Assembly (NCBI RefSeq): GCF_017830045.1
Contig: NZ_JAEDXU010000008.1
Location: 124,001-188,000, forward strand
Direction: 5' to 3'
Length of the DNA: 64,000 bases
DNA from: Enterococcus larvae
GTDB taxonomy: Bacteria > Bacillota > Bacilli > Lactobacillales > Enterococcaceae
Positions 53,103-63,516 of the stretch are shown here, piece by piece. The translations under genes were made by a program, and so were the position numbers. The notes under the pieces are model-generated. The model made no database searches. It was not told the origin of the DNA and worked only from the letters and a program-made list of their open reading frames with translations. How positions within the stretch are numbered: the stretch's first letter is position 1; each line of letters opens with the position of its first letter.

Positions 53103-56100
53103 TTAAAGTGGTGCATCCACTAGTTCCCATGTAATAACGCCCACATAGTCACCAATCGATTGTACAGCACCAATTTTGGTTTCCAGCTTCAAGCCGTCAC
53201 CGCTCTCTGACCAGCTGTCATTGATTTTGTATACTTCAGTATCAGAATTGGTATTTTTAGCCACTTCTTGCGAACTGGAATCTAATACTACATCTGCGCC
53301 GTTATACACATAGATCAATGCATCTGTGACAGTGTCTGTTCCGTTACTCAGGTCACTGGTTATCTTCGCCATCAGCTTCCACTGACTGCGAGTTTTCCGT
53401 GTATCCTGAACAGCCAGATCACCAGTCATAGTGGTTGGTTGATTGATTCGTTGAACAGACGTTTTGACTGTCTGAACCCCAAAATCAATCGTTGTTGGTG
53501 CTGAAACAAAGGTCAATCCACCATATAATTCTCCACCTGGGAGACCAATTTCATTGGATTCTGCTTCCAGAGAAATGAATGGACCAACAACAGTTCCGCC
53601 CTCAACAAAGGTTGCTTCCTGAGGGGAATCCCCTTTGGCATATGCCTTATTCAAAATATCTGTTTCAGAAGCACTGGCAGCTTTTACATTGAATGTTGCA
53701 ACGACTGTGTGTGATGCTGGAACATTTCCAACATTGATCGTCAACAAACGTGTGTTTTCATCGTATTCAAAGCTGTCAGTATCAACAGTGATCGGTGTAC
53801 CAGGATCAGTTCCCGGTGTTTCCGATGCATTGTACAAGGTGATTGTGATGCCATGATTGGCTTCATTAAATGACAACCCATCCGGCAACGTATCTTCCAA
53901 TACAACATTTCCCCAGTCTTTTGAACCGGCTTTTGTATTCACAGCTGTTAGGCTGTATGTCAATGTGTCGCCGACAGATACACTATCACCTGCACTTGAT
54001 GTCACACCCTTTTGTAACGTAGGTACGGGTATCACATCTGTAACAGTATATTTCTCAACACCTTTGAAGACAGCATCATGGTACGCATAATCGTTGTAAG
54101 GATTGATGTTTCCGGTACTGATATTCGTAACCGGTGGTTTGACCAAGCCTGTTTGATCGTATAATACAGGGGTTTCTCCCGGTGCAGAGACTACTTGGGC
54201 AGCTGTATATTGCCCAGCAGTATCAGACAGATAAACACTAAGTTCCTTTGTCTTCTCTACATAGTAAGGAAGGTTAAATGACCAGCTTCCGTCGGATTGA
54301 ACCGTTGTGGTCCCCAATAGAGTACCTGAAGCACTGTCGCCTGAATTATAGTACACATGAACCAAAGCACCACTTTCAGCATTTTCACCTGAAAGGACTT
54401 TCGTTGCATTATTCAGATTTTCATCCGTTAGTGCAGTCGGTTCCGGCGGTGTTACATCCAAAACAACTCGTTCTGGAGTTTGCAAATCAGAAGCCGTACT
54501 TGTATGCACAACGCTTGAACCTTCGTTCTCCTTTATCCCGCGCCAAGCACTAATAACTTCAATCTTGTATGCGGCAGTAAGAAATTCCCCATTAGGCACA
54601 TCAATTTTGAAAATACCTGCTCTTTCATCATCACCATATACAGCGATTCCATCGTCATCTTCGCCATCTCCAATAGAAGAACCTACAGCTTCATAATAAT
54701 CAGCAGGATCACTACTTCGGTATACACGAACACGCACATGTACTTCATCAGTGTAGGCATCACGCATTCCTTCATTTTTACCTTCCGGAACGCTGGCGTG
54801 TCCCCAAATGTACTTGTCTGCATTAGTTGGCACACGCAGCTCATCAATGACTGCTGTTTGGTTATTCGCGGTCATCCTTGAGTAAGCGCTGGCTCCTTCA
54901 AAAGTGCTGTTGAAATCAGTATTGTTATCTGAAGTCCCCTGTGCAAAATTCACACCTGTCCAAACACTATTGATCATTGTCCAAGATTTACTTGGGTTTC
55001 CATCTAGATTAGCGCCTCTTTTCCAGACAGATAAATCTGATCCCGTCATATTAAAGGTTGAACCATTGTTATTCTCGAAGATCACAGCTCCACCAGTCCG
55101 GTCATTTCTGAAATCGAAATATTTTGGTTTGTTCATTGTAAAGTTTGTAACATTCGATGAAGAACTAAATACTCCTGAAGTTGCTGAAGCAGTTCTTCCA
55201 CGAACAACAAAGTACGCCCCTTCATCTACATCCACATCCAAGGTCTGATTGTTACAGTCAATTGTTGCTCCATAGCCTGCACTCATCGATACACTTGAAT
55301 CTTCATCTAATACTTTGAAATAACTAGTAGCACCAGAAGAACCATTTCTAAACTGAATACCTTGATTGTGACCATTTGAACCGGGATCACGTTGCGTTCC
55401 ATCTCCAGCTGTAGTCAGATTAAATTCTGAACCACCGGAAACAACAACACCATTATTATCCCTGTACATTCTCAACACAGACTGATTTCCTGTCTTTTTA
55501 ACTAGATTTATCTTTGAATTATTAGATGCTTCAAAGGTGTTGTTCCCTCGTGTGTAGAATCTAACTACTGCAGCCAATGACCCACCATCGGAATTTTCTG
55601 AAATTGCGTTCAATTCACTGTTATCACTAACGATAAATTTCCCGCCCAGACTTTCCATCATGATACATGGAGCACCACTTGACGTAGCCAAGGAGTTGAC
55701 ATTTAAGACAGCTCCATTAGTAACAGAAATCGTAGTAGCTGATGTCCCAGCATCCAGATACATAACACCATCAGTAGAACTTCCACCAGTCGAATATCCA
55801 TTTAATGTCACTTCAGTTCCTTCACCATCAAATGAAAAATCAGCTAATTGTGTTGCTTGAATCACATTATATGTGCTGCTATTTGTGACCGTGAGTTTTG
55901 AATCACCATCTACAGTTACTTGAGAACCTGCTCTAGCCGTAGAATAGAAAATTCGTACAATATTTGCTGTAACATTCGCATTGTCAGTTACCTTTAATGA
56001 TTTTGCAATAATAAATGTGGTATTACCTGTGTTACTAAGAGTTGTCTCACCACTGATCGTCACATCTGCTTCTACAGCTGAAATCAATGCCGAAGCATTT

Positions 56101-57029
56101 TCTGTAGTCGCAACATTGTCTAACTCGAGTCCCCAATTGGCGCTGTTAGAGGTAGTACTCGTGAATATTGCTGCTGCGTTTGTTCCCTTTATATCCACAT
56201 TCACTAACGATATTTTACTCCCTGCTGAAGCAGAGCCTAAGGTTACTGCTCTTGCTGCAAAATTAAGAGTAAATTTCGCAGCCCCGTTTTGACCATTGAT
56301 CACTTTTGACGTTGTCACTGTTACAGCAGCGCCAAAATCAATATCAGCTTTCAGATTGATCCAATCTACAGTTGGGCTCGTCAATGCAGTTTGCAGCTCT
56401 GACCATGAGGTAACATCAACAGGATTTGTTGGCGTAGGCAAGTCAATAGACATAGGACTGATCATCATTCTTGCGGATTGTTGCAAATCAGCTGCAGCTT
56501 CTGTTATTTCATCCACTGCTTCTTGATCTACTTCCGGCTCTTCCTCAATCTCTTCCTCCTCTTTTGTTTCAAAAGAGATCGATGAGAGTTCATTCCCAGC
56601 AGAGTCAGTAAGCGATACACTCCCTGTTTCTTTAGAAGATTCGTTATCAGGAAGGACAACAAATGTTATTGAAAGTGCATGACCATTACCAGACAAGTCC
56701 AATTCTGCTCCTTTTAAATAATCAGAATCATCCACGCTGATTGCTACCTTCTCTTGGTCCGCGTCACTAAGTCCATCTACCAATTGCTCAACATCATAGC
56801 TAAATACCTCAGAAAAGTTTAATTTTAATTTTTCTTTTTTAGTGTTGGGGATAGAAAGTTTCACTTGTAAATACCCAGTATCTTTATAATTTGGATCAAC
56901 AATCTCCAGATTATAATCAGCTTCTGAAGCTTTAATATTCCCAATAGTCAGGTACTTCGAAATCAAAACAATGGATAGAATAAGTGTGACAGCAACCCAA
57001 GCAATGCGATTCTTTTTAATTATTCTCAT
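53103..57029 (-). CDS. Large WxL surface adhesin with pectate-lyase-like beta-helix
   Basis: The 1308-residue protein has an N-terminal membrane or signal segment (residues 9-30), an acidic linker (EEEEIEEEPEVDQE near 155-170), a repetitive Asn/Ser/Thr-rich beta-helix region (about 195-720), an Ig-like segment (about 860-960; TPPEPTALTDENLNNATKVLSG), a DUF11-like domain (about 1010-1130; LTYSLTAVNTKAGSKDWGNVVLEDTLPDGL) and a C-terminal WxL domain with SQWKLMAKI and GVITWELVDAP. It probably binds the wall through WxL and displays the helix for adhesion. GGAGGAG precedes the ATG. Confidence 0.9.
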   Translation of the reverse strand: MRIIKKNRIAWVAVTLILSIVLISKYLTIGNIKASEADYNLEIVDPNYKDTGYLQVKLSIPNTKKEKLKLNFSEVFSYDVEQLVDGLSDADQEKVAISVDDSDYLKGAELDLSGNGHALSITFVVLPDNESSKETGSVSLTDSAGNELSSISFETKEEEEIEEEPEVDQEAVDEITEAAADLQQSARMMISPMSIDLPTPTNPVDVTSWSELQTALTSPTVDWINLKADIDFGAAVTVTTSKVINGQNGAAKFTLNFAARAVTLGSASAGSKISLVNVDIKGTNAAAIFTSTTSNSANWGLELDNVATTENASALISAVEADVTISGETTLSNTGNTTFIIAKSLKVTDNANVTANIVRIFYSTARAGSQVTVDGDSKLTVTNSSTYNVIQATQLADFSFDGEGTEVTLNGYSTGGSSTDGVMYLDAGTSATTISVTNGAVLNVNSLATSSGAPCIMMESLGGKFIVSDNSELNAISENSDGGSLAAVVRFYTRGNNTFEASNNSKINLVKKTGNQSVLRMYRDNNGVVVSGGSEFNLTTAGDGTQRDPGSNGHNQGIQFRNGSSGATSYFKVLDEDSSVSMSAGYGATIDCNNQTLDVDVDEGAYFVVRGRTASATSGVFSSSSNVTNFTMNKPKYFDFRNDRTGGAVIFENNNGSTFNMTGSDLSVWKRGANLDGNPSKSWTMINSVWTGVNFAQGTSDNNTDFNSTFEGASAYSRMTANNQTAVIDELRVPTNADKYIWGHASVPEGKNEGMRDAYTDEVHVRVRVYRSSDPADYYEAVGSSIGDGEDDDGIAVYGDDERAGIFKIDVPNGEFLTAAYKIEVISAWRGIKENEGSSVVHTSTASDLQTPERVVLDVTPPEPTALTDENLNNATKVLSGENAESGALVHVYYNSGDSASGTLLGTTTVQSDGSWSFNLPYYVEKTKELSVYLSDTAGQYTAAQVVSAPGETPVLYDQTGLVKPPVTNISTGNINPYNDYAYHDAVFKGVEKYTVTDVIPVPTLQKGVTSSAGDSVSVGDTLTYSLTAVNTKAGSKDWGNVVLEDTLPDGLSFNEANHGITITLYNASETPGTDPGTPITVDTDSFEYDENTRLLTINVGNVPASHTVVATFNVKAASASETDILNKAYAKGDSPQEATFVEGGTVVGPFISLEAESNEIGLPGGELYGGLTFVSAPTTIDFGVQTVKTSVQRINQPTTMTGDLAVQDTRKTRSQWKLMAKITSDLSNGTDTVTDALIYVYNGADVVLDSSSQEVAKNTNSDTEVYKINDSWSESGDGLKLETKIGAVQSIGDYVGVITWELVDAPL

Positions 57030-57179
57030 ATTTCTCCTCCTTTCCTCAAAAATGGTGTGTTTCTAACTATATAGAAGCACTTTATTTCAATTTCCACCGA
57101 AAAAGGAGATCATTAGATTTCATATTGTGTTTTGACCTCGCCGTTTCATTTAGAAATGAAATACTGATTAAGGTAAAAA

Positions 57180-57905
57180 CTATGAATCTTCAGCAGAAGA
57201 ATCCCACAAATCCAACATGTATCCTTTAGATCGAACGGTACGAATGGATATTGGGCTGACAGAGTTAGCCTCTATCTTTTCTCTCAGATGGAAAACCAGA
57301 TTTGCTACACGATAATTCTGGTTAGTAAACTTTTCTTTCCATATTACTTCGAACAACTCTTTGTAAGTAACTGTATTGTTCTTGTTTTCATAAAGAAGCT
57401 CCAGCGTCTTGTATTCAAGTTTGGTTAACGGAATTTCTTTTTTACCCTGAATTTTTACACTGTGGTTTCTTGGGATAAGCTTTAATTTTTCGACCTCATC
57501 TGTACTTGCATCTACATCACAAGGCACATCTGCTCGGTCTTCCTCAATTCCTTTTTTCTTGCTTAAGCTATTTGAAATGATTAGTTGCAGCTCAGCTTCT
57601 TCGCAATCATCAGAGATGATCCCCAAAGCCCCTAACTGCAAATACACAGTTCGCATAATTTTTTGAGAGCTGGAAGAAAACACCCATACATAAGCATCCG
57701 AATTTTCTTTAAGCTTCAACAGGATACTGCAGGTTTGTGCAGTGTCCACGGCAGCATTCTCATGAATGATCACTGCATCAAGCTCTGATATTTTCTGTTC
57801 AAAATCATCCATTGTCAAAGGAACTACATTGATATCGTTTTTTTGAAGTTCATCTGAATAAGATTTATCAAGCTCTATTGATAAGTTGATAATACCTGCC
57901 TTCAT
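57180..57905 (-). CDS. Orphan winged-helix regulator with degenerate receiver domain
   Basis: The 241-residue protein pairs a receiver-like N-terminus (1-115) with an OmpR/PhoB winged helix (about 145-235; LTKLEYKTLELLYENKNNTVTYKELFEVIW). The receiver lacks the phosphoacceptor: the strand that should end in Asp reads DAVIIHENAA. No kinase lies nearby, so activity is probably set by expression or ligand. It is the first gene of the WxL locus in the same orientation and the likely regulator. GGGGAG precedes the ATG. Confidence 0.85.
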   Translation of the reverse strand: MKAGIINLSIELDKSYSDELQKNDINVVPLTMDDFEQKISELDAVIIHENAAVDTAQTCSILLKLKENSDAYVWVFSSSSQKIMRTVYLQLGALGIISDDCEEAELQLIISNSLSKKKGIEEDRADVPCDVDASTDEVEKLKLIPRNHSVKIQGKKEIPLTKLEYKTLELLYENKNNTVTYKELFEVIWKEKFTNQNYRVANLVFHLREKIEANSVSPISIRTVRSKGYMLDLWDSSAEDS

Positions 57906-58449
57906 AAATAACTCCCCTTTCTTACCTCATTCATTATTTCATTCTTTTACCATTTAATTTTATTATTCTAATGTTTTTCATAACTTCTCAGGAGTTCCGA
58001 ATCCGTCAAATTAAAACATTTTTATTTTTTATACTTTTTTCTTAACAAAATTATTCTAAAACAAATATACAAATAAGTCCATAGCTCATTTTTTCTTTTT
58101 TTTATTAAAAATTCGATTTTCGTGAGAAAAAAGAAAGATTTTATTTATTTTTTGACGTGGAAGGAAATAGCGAAAACAACCAAAACACCAATAAAATCAA
58201 GGTTTAAGTCTGATTTTTGAATTGTTAATTTTTCGAATAAAAAATATTTTTTTCATGAAATAACCTTCTAACATTAAAGGAACATAAGCCATAAACTAAG
58301 TCGTTTTTCGAAAAAAAGAGGGATCAAACCCCAATAATCAGCCAAGCATTCTACTAAAGATATACAAATTAAAGATATTTTTTTTATCATCGAAACACTT
58401 TTTTTATATAAAATAAGTTTAGTTTTCTAAACAATTGTCTTCATATAAA
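57906..58449. other. AT-rich region upstream of the WxL locus
   Basis: About 540 bp, extremely A/T-rich, with many poly-A and poly-T runs. It should hold the promoter of the WxL regulator gene. No gene, RNA or repeat could be supported. Confidence 0.4.
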
Positions 58450-58500
58450 AAAAGTCATAGCATATACGAATCAGAATGATTCACATATGCTATGACTCTT
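58450..58500 (-). terminator. Terminator of the ttcA-like gene
   Basis: Stem AGTCATAGCATAT / ATATGCTATGACT with extra inner pairing, followed on the minus strand by TTTTTTTAT. Confidence 0.88.
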
Positions 58501-58522
58501 TTAATTAATGATTTTGGTGGTT

Positions 58523-59272
58523 CTATTTACTAATACTTTTTTGCCAGAAGTCTTCATTTGTCCCCTGTTCCATCCCCATGACAAACTTCTCACGAATATC
58601 AGGATAGCTTTGGGACAGGCTGGAAACCAGTTGTTTGATTTCTTCTCGCTTTGTTTTCTTATCTACCGGGCAAGGATTGAAAATTACCGGAAGCTCTTCT
58701 CGCTTCACAAGTCGAATAATGTCTCTTTCCTGAAGATAGATCAATGGACGAATAAGAGATATCTCTGTCTTCGTCAGATAGCTGATTGGCTCAAAGCTTG
58801 ACATTTTCCCATGAAAAAGAAAGTTCATAAAATAAGTTTCTATCGCATCATCTAAATGGTGTCCTAATGCTACTTTGCTGCAGCCCATATCCTTGGCGTG
58901 TTTATATAGGATACCCCTTCTCAGCTTTGCACAGAGGGAACACGGCGATCTTTCTTCTCGAATATCAAAGACGACCTCTGCAATGTTTGTCGGAACAACC
59001 TCCAGCTCATAGCCCAACGCTTCAACAAAATCCTTCATTGGTTGAATATCCATATCAAAGCCCATATCAAGCGAAATCGGCACAATATCAAAGGAAAAGC
59101 CCAAGCGCTCCTGCCTGCGAATCAAATCCAAAAAGTAAAGCAGACTAGTGCTGTCTTTGCCTCCGCTCATACCAATGGCTACCTTATCCCCCGGCTCAAT
59201 CATCTGATGAGACAAAACTGCTCGACGGATTGGATTGTAATACAATTGATTATCTTTTTTCTTAAACCCCAT
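58523..59272 (-). CDS. TtcA-like PP-loop ATPase (tRNA thiolation type)
   Basis: The 249-residue cytoplasmic enzyme has the PP-loop SGGKDSTSLL (about residues 35-44), a CSLCAKLRRG Cys pair (about 111-120), GHHLDDAIET and the C-terminal PCPVDKKTKRE. These match the TtcA family, which in other bacteria thiolates cytidine 32 of tRNA with help of an iron-sulfur cluster. It sits alone with its own terminator. Assignment to tRNA modification is by family only. Confidence 0.85.
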   Translation of the reverse strand: MGFKKKDNQLYYNPIRRAVLSHQMIEPGDKVAIGMSGGKDSTSLLYFLDLIRRQERLGFSFDIVPISLDMGFDMDIQPMKDFVEALGYELEVVPTNIAEVVFDIREERSPCSLCAKLRRGILYKHAKDMGCSKVALGHHLDDAIETYFMNFLFHGKMSSFEPISYLTKTEISLIRPLIYLQERDIIRLVKREELPVIFNPCPVDKKTKREEIKQLVSSLSQSYPDIREKFVMGMEQGTNEDFWQKSISK

Positions 59273-59378
59273 GACTTAAGCTCCTCCAAAATAAACCCAC
59301 TATTATAATAATAAACTGCACCCACAGCAGTATTTTTAGCCTTTTAAAACATAAAAACTATCTTCCAGTTTTAGCGTC

Positions 59379-61247
59379 CTATTCTGATTCATCAGCAGTA
59401 TTATAGAAACTCGTCTTCAGACTATATTGTTCACCTGAAACGATGTCATATTGTATCAACTGGTATGCCTCATAATATTCTTCCTGCGCTTTTGTCAGCG
59501 TCAGTTCTTTTTTCCATTCCCCGTTTTCGAGATAAAAGCCTTTTTCAAATGCAGGAAGCTCTTGCTGAACATTCAACAGTAACTGATAAAAACCACTCGT
59601 CTGCAAACCGCTTTGATCGAGTAACGACGGTGCGAAGTAAAAAGGACTCGTTGTCACATCTTGTTCTTCTTTTCCAGTCAGCTTTCCAGCAGTATCATAC
59701 ATCAGGAATTCGGTTTTATGCATGGCAACTTCATCGTTTGCCTCCTTTATTTCATCAGAATAAATACTTGGCAGGTGGTCACCCCAGAAAACAACTAATG
59801 TTCGTCGATCCAACTGATTCAATTCAGAAATAAAATCTCTCAACGCTTCACTACTATAAGCAATATCCTGCATGTAGCTGTCGATAGCTTTCTTATTTCC
59901 TTCACTTTGAGAAGAATAGTTCAAGGTAGTGTATTTGTCGCTGTACGGCATATGTGTCTGCATTGTCACTAGATGAACAAATTGCGGCGTCTCGTCTGTA
60001 TTCAGTAAATCCATGACCTCCTGATAGGCAGCAGCATCAGAAATATAGGGATTATTTTCTATCTTGTCTGTATGCGTCATGGTATCTTCATAGAGAAACT
60101 CGTCGAAGCCCAATAGCTCATAAACGTCCTTTCGTTTGTACATGGATGTATTATACGGATGGATCGCAGTTGCCTGATAATCTTCTGCCTTCAGCATTGA
60201 GACAATAGAAGGAACCTCTTCCAGTTTAGGTAGAAGCATGGTATAAGGTGTTGTCATCTGAGCATTGAAAAGCTCCATAGACATACTAGTCAGGGCTTCA
60301 AACTCAATATTTGCAGTACCACCCCCATAATTTTGTGACAGCATCTGGCCGCTGTATGTCTCTTCAGCAATTTTCTGGTAGTCCTCCAAAGGATTTTTGT
60401 CTGCAGTAACGCCTTTTAGTGCTAGAGGATTCGAAAAGCTCTCGCTCATCACAAAAATAATATTCGGCTGCTCCTGATCTGCTTCTTTATTTTTTTCATC
60501 AGCCAATTCAGTATACTCAGCTGTGATTTCTTCGATTCGTTCCTTTGAATAATCTGCCGGCTCTTCCATCGCAACGACCTTCAAATTATAGAGAAACCCG
60601 CCAATGAACCCCGTATTATAATAGTTCATTTTTTGACTGTATGGAATCCATAGCGCCGTTTTATTATACGCTTTTCTCAATAAATTATTTGGATTGTTGA
60701 AATCGCTGATGTAAAACAGCAAACCTATAGAACAGACAAGTAAAACACCACGAATGATTTGCTGTTTTTTCGGTTTAAAAATGCTTCTATATAATGCATA
60801 TCCAAATGCCCCAATTCCAGCCAATGCAATCACGATCACCAGAATAAAAGGACCGGTTCCCACCATTTCCCTTAGCAAGCCAAACTCAGTGATCATCTTC
60901 AAATCATCCGGATAGATCGGCTCCGTCCGGTAAAACATCTTTTGGTAATCCGCAAAACCAAGTACGCCAATGATGATTGCATACATCAGACTCCCAATAG
61001 CGATTGAGCCGGACAACGTAACTAGAAACAAAAGAAAGACGGCCAATACCAAACAGCCTAAAAAGAATTTCTCTGTATGCCACGAAAAGGCAAAATTACG
61101 CGCTAGATCAACAGATAGATTATTTTGACACCATTGCAGATATAGATTGCTGAATATAACTAGGATAATCAAAAATAGTGCAATCAAAAGCCAATTTATC
61201 TTTTTTTCCTTCAAATATGTATTTAATCGTTTAAAATAATCCTTCAC
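59379..61247 (-). CDS. LTA-synthase-family phosphoglycerol transferase
   Basis: The 622-residue protein has five N-terminal membrane helices (about residues 15-190) and an extracellular sulfatase-type domain. Catalytic features visible are SESFSN (about residue 265), the GGGTANIEFE segment with the likely nucleophile Thr, and VFWGDHLPSIYS with the metal-binding Asp-His. Enzymes of this family polymerise or transfer glycerol phosphate for teichoic acid. The GTG start at 61247 follows GAGGGAG; the frame opens earlier at 61361 without a site. Confidence 0.88.
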   Translation of the reverse strand: MKDYFKRLNTYLKEKKINWLLIALFLIILVIFSNLYLQWCQNNLSVDLARNFAFSWHTEKFFLGCLVLAVFLLFLVTLSGSIAIGSLMYAIIIGVLGFADYQKMFYRTEPIYPDDLKMITEFGLLREMVGTGPFILVIVIALAGIGAFGYALYRSIFKPKKQQIIRGVLLVCSIGLLFYISDFNNPNNLLRKAYNKTALWIPYSQKMNYYNTGFIGGFLYNLKVVAMEEPADYSKERIEEITAEYTELADEKNKEADQEQPNIIFVMSESFSNPLALKGVTADKNPLEDYQKIAEETYSGQMLSQNYGGGTANIEFEALTSMSMELFNAQMTTPYTMLLPKLEEVPSIVSMLKAEDYQATAIHPYNTSMYKRKDVYELLGFDEFLYEDTMTHTDKIENNPYISDAAAYQEVMDLLNTDETPQFVHLVTMQTHMPYSDKYTTLNYSSQSEGNKKAIDSYMQDIAYSSEALRDFISELNQLDRRTLVVFWGDHLPSIYSDEIKEANDEVAMHKTEFLMYDTAGKLTGKEEQDVTTSPFYFAPSLLDQSGLQTSGFYQLLLNVQQELPAFEKGFYLENGEWKKELTLTKAQEEYYEAYQLIQYDIVSGEQYSLKTSFYNTADESE

Positions 61248-61545
61248 GTTTATGCTCCCTCTTCCAATAAATGAGTACCTTACTATTTTATGTGTTGGCT
61301 GATAAAAAGTAAACTCTTTATTCCGCCCAAGACTCACCTGACCTCCTATTGATTTCTTCAATGAAAAACCACTGTTTGCCTCAAGCTGCCAAAGCCCCTT
61401 GTATGCCTCCAGTGGTTGGATGTCTTCTATGGTCGTTCTTATTTTGTCAGTTGTTACTCCTAGCTGTCAGTATATGGAAGAATATAGTCAGCAGCTGATG
61501 TTCTCAGCGAATAGATCAACAGGCTGATCTCAACTCTGTCCTTGT

Positions 61546-62439
61546 TCAGCTCACACATTGCGTCCTCACAAACAAGTCAACATAGATGGTATCCAATGTT
61601 TCCTTCGCCATTCGCTGATCAAAAATCATCAGCTCCTGTTCCAGACAAAATTCTTTAAACGCTAAAAACTGCTCGGAGATAAACGTTCCTTTGATTTTAT
61701 ACGGAGAACAGATTTGATAAGGGACATCGATTTTTTCTAAGAAGTTTGCAGCGAGCTCCTGTTTCGAAAGTACAAACTCGTATTCCGCCTCGTCTACTTT
61801 TATATCCTCATTCAAAATCAGTCTTCCTTCATGTAGAAATAGAATTGTATTTGCGATTTTTTCAATCTCATCCAAATTAGAAGAGGACAAAATAACCGTC
61901 ACACCTCTTCTGTATAGCCTGTCAATTATTCCACTTATCTGCTCCATATCGACCGGATCAAGATCATTAAACGGGTCGTCCATCAATAACAGCTTAGGAT
62001 CATTCATTAAGGCAACACCCAACAAAAGATGCTGCTTCATCACCAAAGAATAATTTCTAACCTTTTCATCCATATAATCAGTCATTCCCAGTTCTTCTAC
62101 AAGCCGGATCATCTCTTCCTTCGTCTTTCTATGTTCCTGACGAATAAATTCCATGTGATCCCACCCAGTCAGCTGTTGATACAAGATGGAGGGATCTTGA
62201 AGATAGGACAAATCAGCAAATATCTGATAATCCATAGCTGATCGACCACATACAATGATTTCTCCTCTGTCCGGCGCCTCGATACCTGCAATCAAATGCA
62301 GCAACGTGGTTTTTCCAGATCCATTTGGCGCAACCAACGCGATAACCTGCGGCCTTTCAACCAAAAGATCGATATCCTCTAAAACCTGCTCTTGATCATA
62401 GCTTTTAGCAACATCCGTTATTTTTAATAGTTCGTTCAT
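61546..62439 (-). CDS. ABC ATPase with altered motifs, no adjacent permease
   Basis: The 297-residue protein resembles BcrA-type exporter ATPases. Walker A is APNGSGKTT. The signature is altered (YSLVMKQHLL rather than SxGMKQRL), and Walker B reads LLLMDDPFNDLDP, so the catalytic Glu is Asp. No permease gene lies beside it, unlike the complete pair at 11.6-13.3 kb. It may work with a distant permease or have a regulatory role. The ATG at 62439 follows GGGAGTGGG. Confidence 0.8.
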   Translation of the reverse strand: MNELLKITDVAKSYDQEQVLEDIDLLVERPQVIALVAPNGSGKTTLLHLIAGIEAPDRGEIIVCGRSAMDYQIFADLSYLQDPSILYQQLTGWDHMEFIRQEHRKTKEEMIRLVEELGMTDYMDEKVRNYSLVMKQHLLLGVALMNDPKLLLMDDPFNDLDPVDMEQISGIIDRLYRRGVTVILSSSNLDEIEKIANTILFLHEGRLILNEDIKVDEAEYEFVLSKQELAANFLEKIDVPYQICSPYKIKGTFISEQFLAFKEFCLEQELMIFDQRMAKETLDTIYVDLFVRTQCVS

Positions 62440-62621
62440 TTTTTCCCACTCCCAGCCTTCGTACATTTCCCAACTTTCCATCTTTAGTCTATCTGTAATC
62501 TGTTGCAGAAATGTGAAATTTGAAACTTAAATTTCGAAATTTCTTTGAATTATCTGAGAATAAAGTTATAATTAAAACGTGTTATACATTCTAACTATTT
62601 ACCTTAAAGAGGGGGAGAAAA

Positions 62622-63320
62622 ATGAATTATAAAATGACAGAAAATACGCTATTTCCTTTAGTTGAGGTTTCACTAAGAAATGGTGAGATGATCCAACTTG
62701 AACGAGGAGCAATGGTTTACCATAATGGGCAAATCAATCTTGAAGGAAAAATGAACAGCAATGGTAAATCCGGCCTTGGCGGTGCTCTACGCGCAATGGG
62801 TCGTTCAATGACTAGTGGAGAGAGCTTCTTTATTACACAAGCGACAGGCTTAAGTGACGATTCTTTTATCGCACTAGCACCAGGTACTCCTGGAGCGATC
62901 AAGGAACTTGAAGTCGGTATAGAACACTGGCGCTTAAATGATGGCGCATTTCTTGCCTGCGACTCTACAGTCTCTTATGAAATGAAGCGTCAAAAAGTAA
63001 GTACTTCTCTATTTGGTGGTACAGGTGGATTCTTCGTGATGGAGACTACCGGAAAAGGAACATTGTTAGTCAATGCCTACGGAGATATCGTAGAACTTCA
63101 GCTTGACGGCAATCGACCATTTATCATCGACAACCAGCACGTAGTAGCTTGGACAGAATCTCTGGATTACAACATCAAGGTTGCTTCCGGCATCTTCGGC
63201 TTTACTACTGGCGAAGGCTTAGTCAATGAATTCCATGGTAGAGGAACTGTTCTGATTCAAACAAGAAACGTTGAAGCATTAGCAGGAATGGTTGCACCAT
63301 TTATTGCTACAGGAAAATAA
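62622..63320 (+). CDS. AIM24 / TIGR00266 family protein
   Basis: The 232-residue soluble beta-rich protein has the family features VSLRNGEMIQLERGAMVYH at the start, a Gly-rich SGLGGALRAMGRSM segment, GTLLVNAYGDIVELQLDG and the VVAWTESLDYNI segment. Biochemical role unknown in bacteria. GAGGGGGAG precedes the ATG. Divergent from the ABC ATPase gene. Confidence 0.88.
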   Translation: MNYKMTENTLFPLVEVSLRNGEMIQLERGAMVYHNGQINLEGKMNSNGKSGLGGALRAMGRSMTSGESFFITQATGLSDDSFIALAPGTPGAIKELEVGIEHWRLNDGAFLACDSTVSYEMKRQKVSTSLFGGTGGFFVMETTGKGTLLVNAYGDIVELQLDGNRPFIIDNQHVVAWTESLDYNIKVASGIFGFTTGEGLVNEFHGRGTVLIQTRNVEALAGMVAPFIATGK

Positions 63321-63334
63321 AGACACAAGCAAAA

Positions 63335-63367
63335 AAAGCAATCAGATTCGTCTGATTGCTTTTTTAT
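63335..63367 (+). terminator. Terminator of the AIM24-family gene
   Basis: Stem AGCAATCAGA / TCTGATTGCT with TTCG loop and a T-run. Confidence 0.9.
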
Positions 63368-63516
63368 TTGTCTGCTTATAAATAATGCACATGAGAGTGG
63401 GAAAATAATCAATCCCTGCTCTTTTCTTTGCCCTAAAACCGGATAAACGGTGCACCAACCTTTGTGTGTGTCACCTGGAGCTGAATCCCTTTGTCACACC
63501 TTTGATCAACGCTGCC

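Noticed and set aside
53103-57029. Antisense frames of 60-114 codons across the large adhesin gene
   Set aside because: They are shadows produced by the Ser/Thr/Asn/Val-rich coding sequence; none has a ribosome site or family signature.
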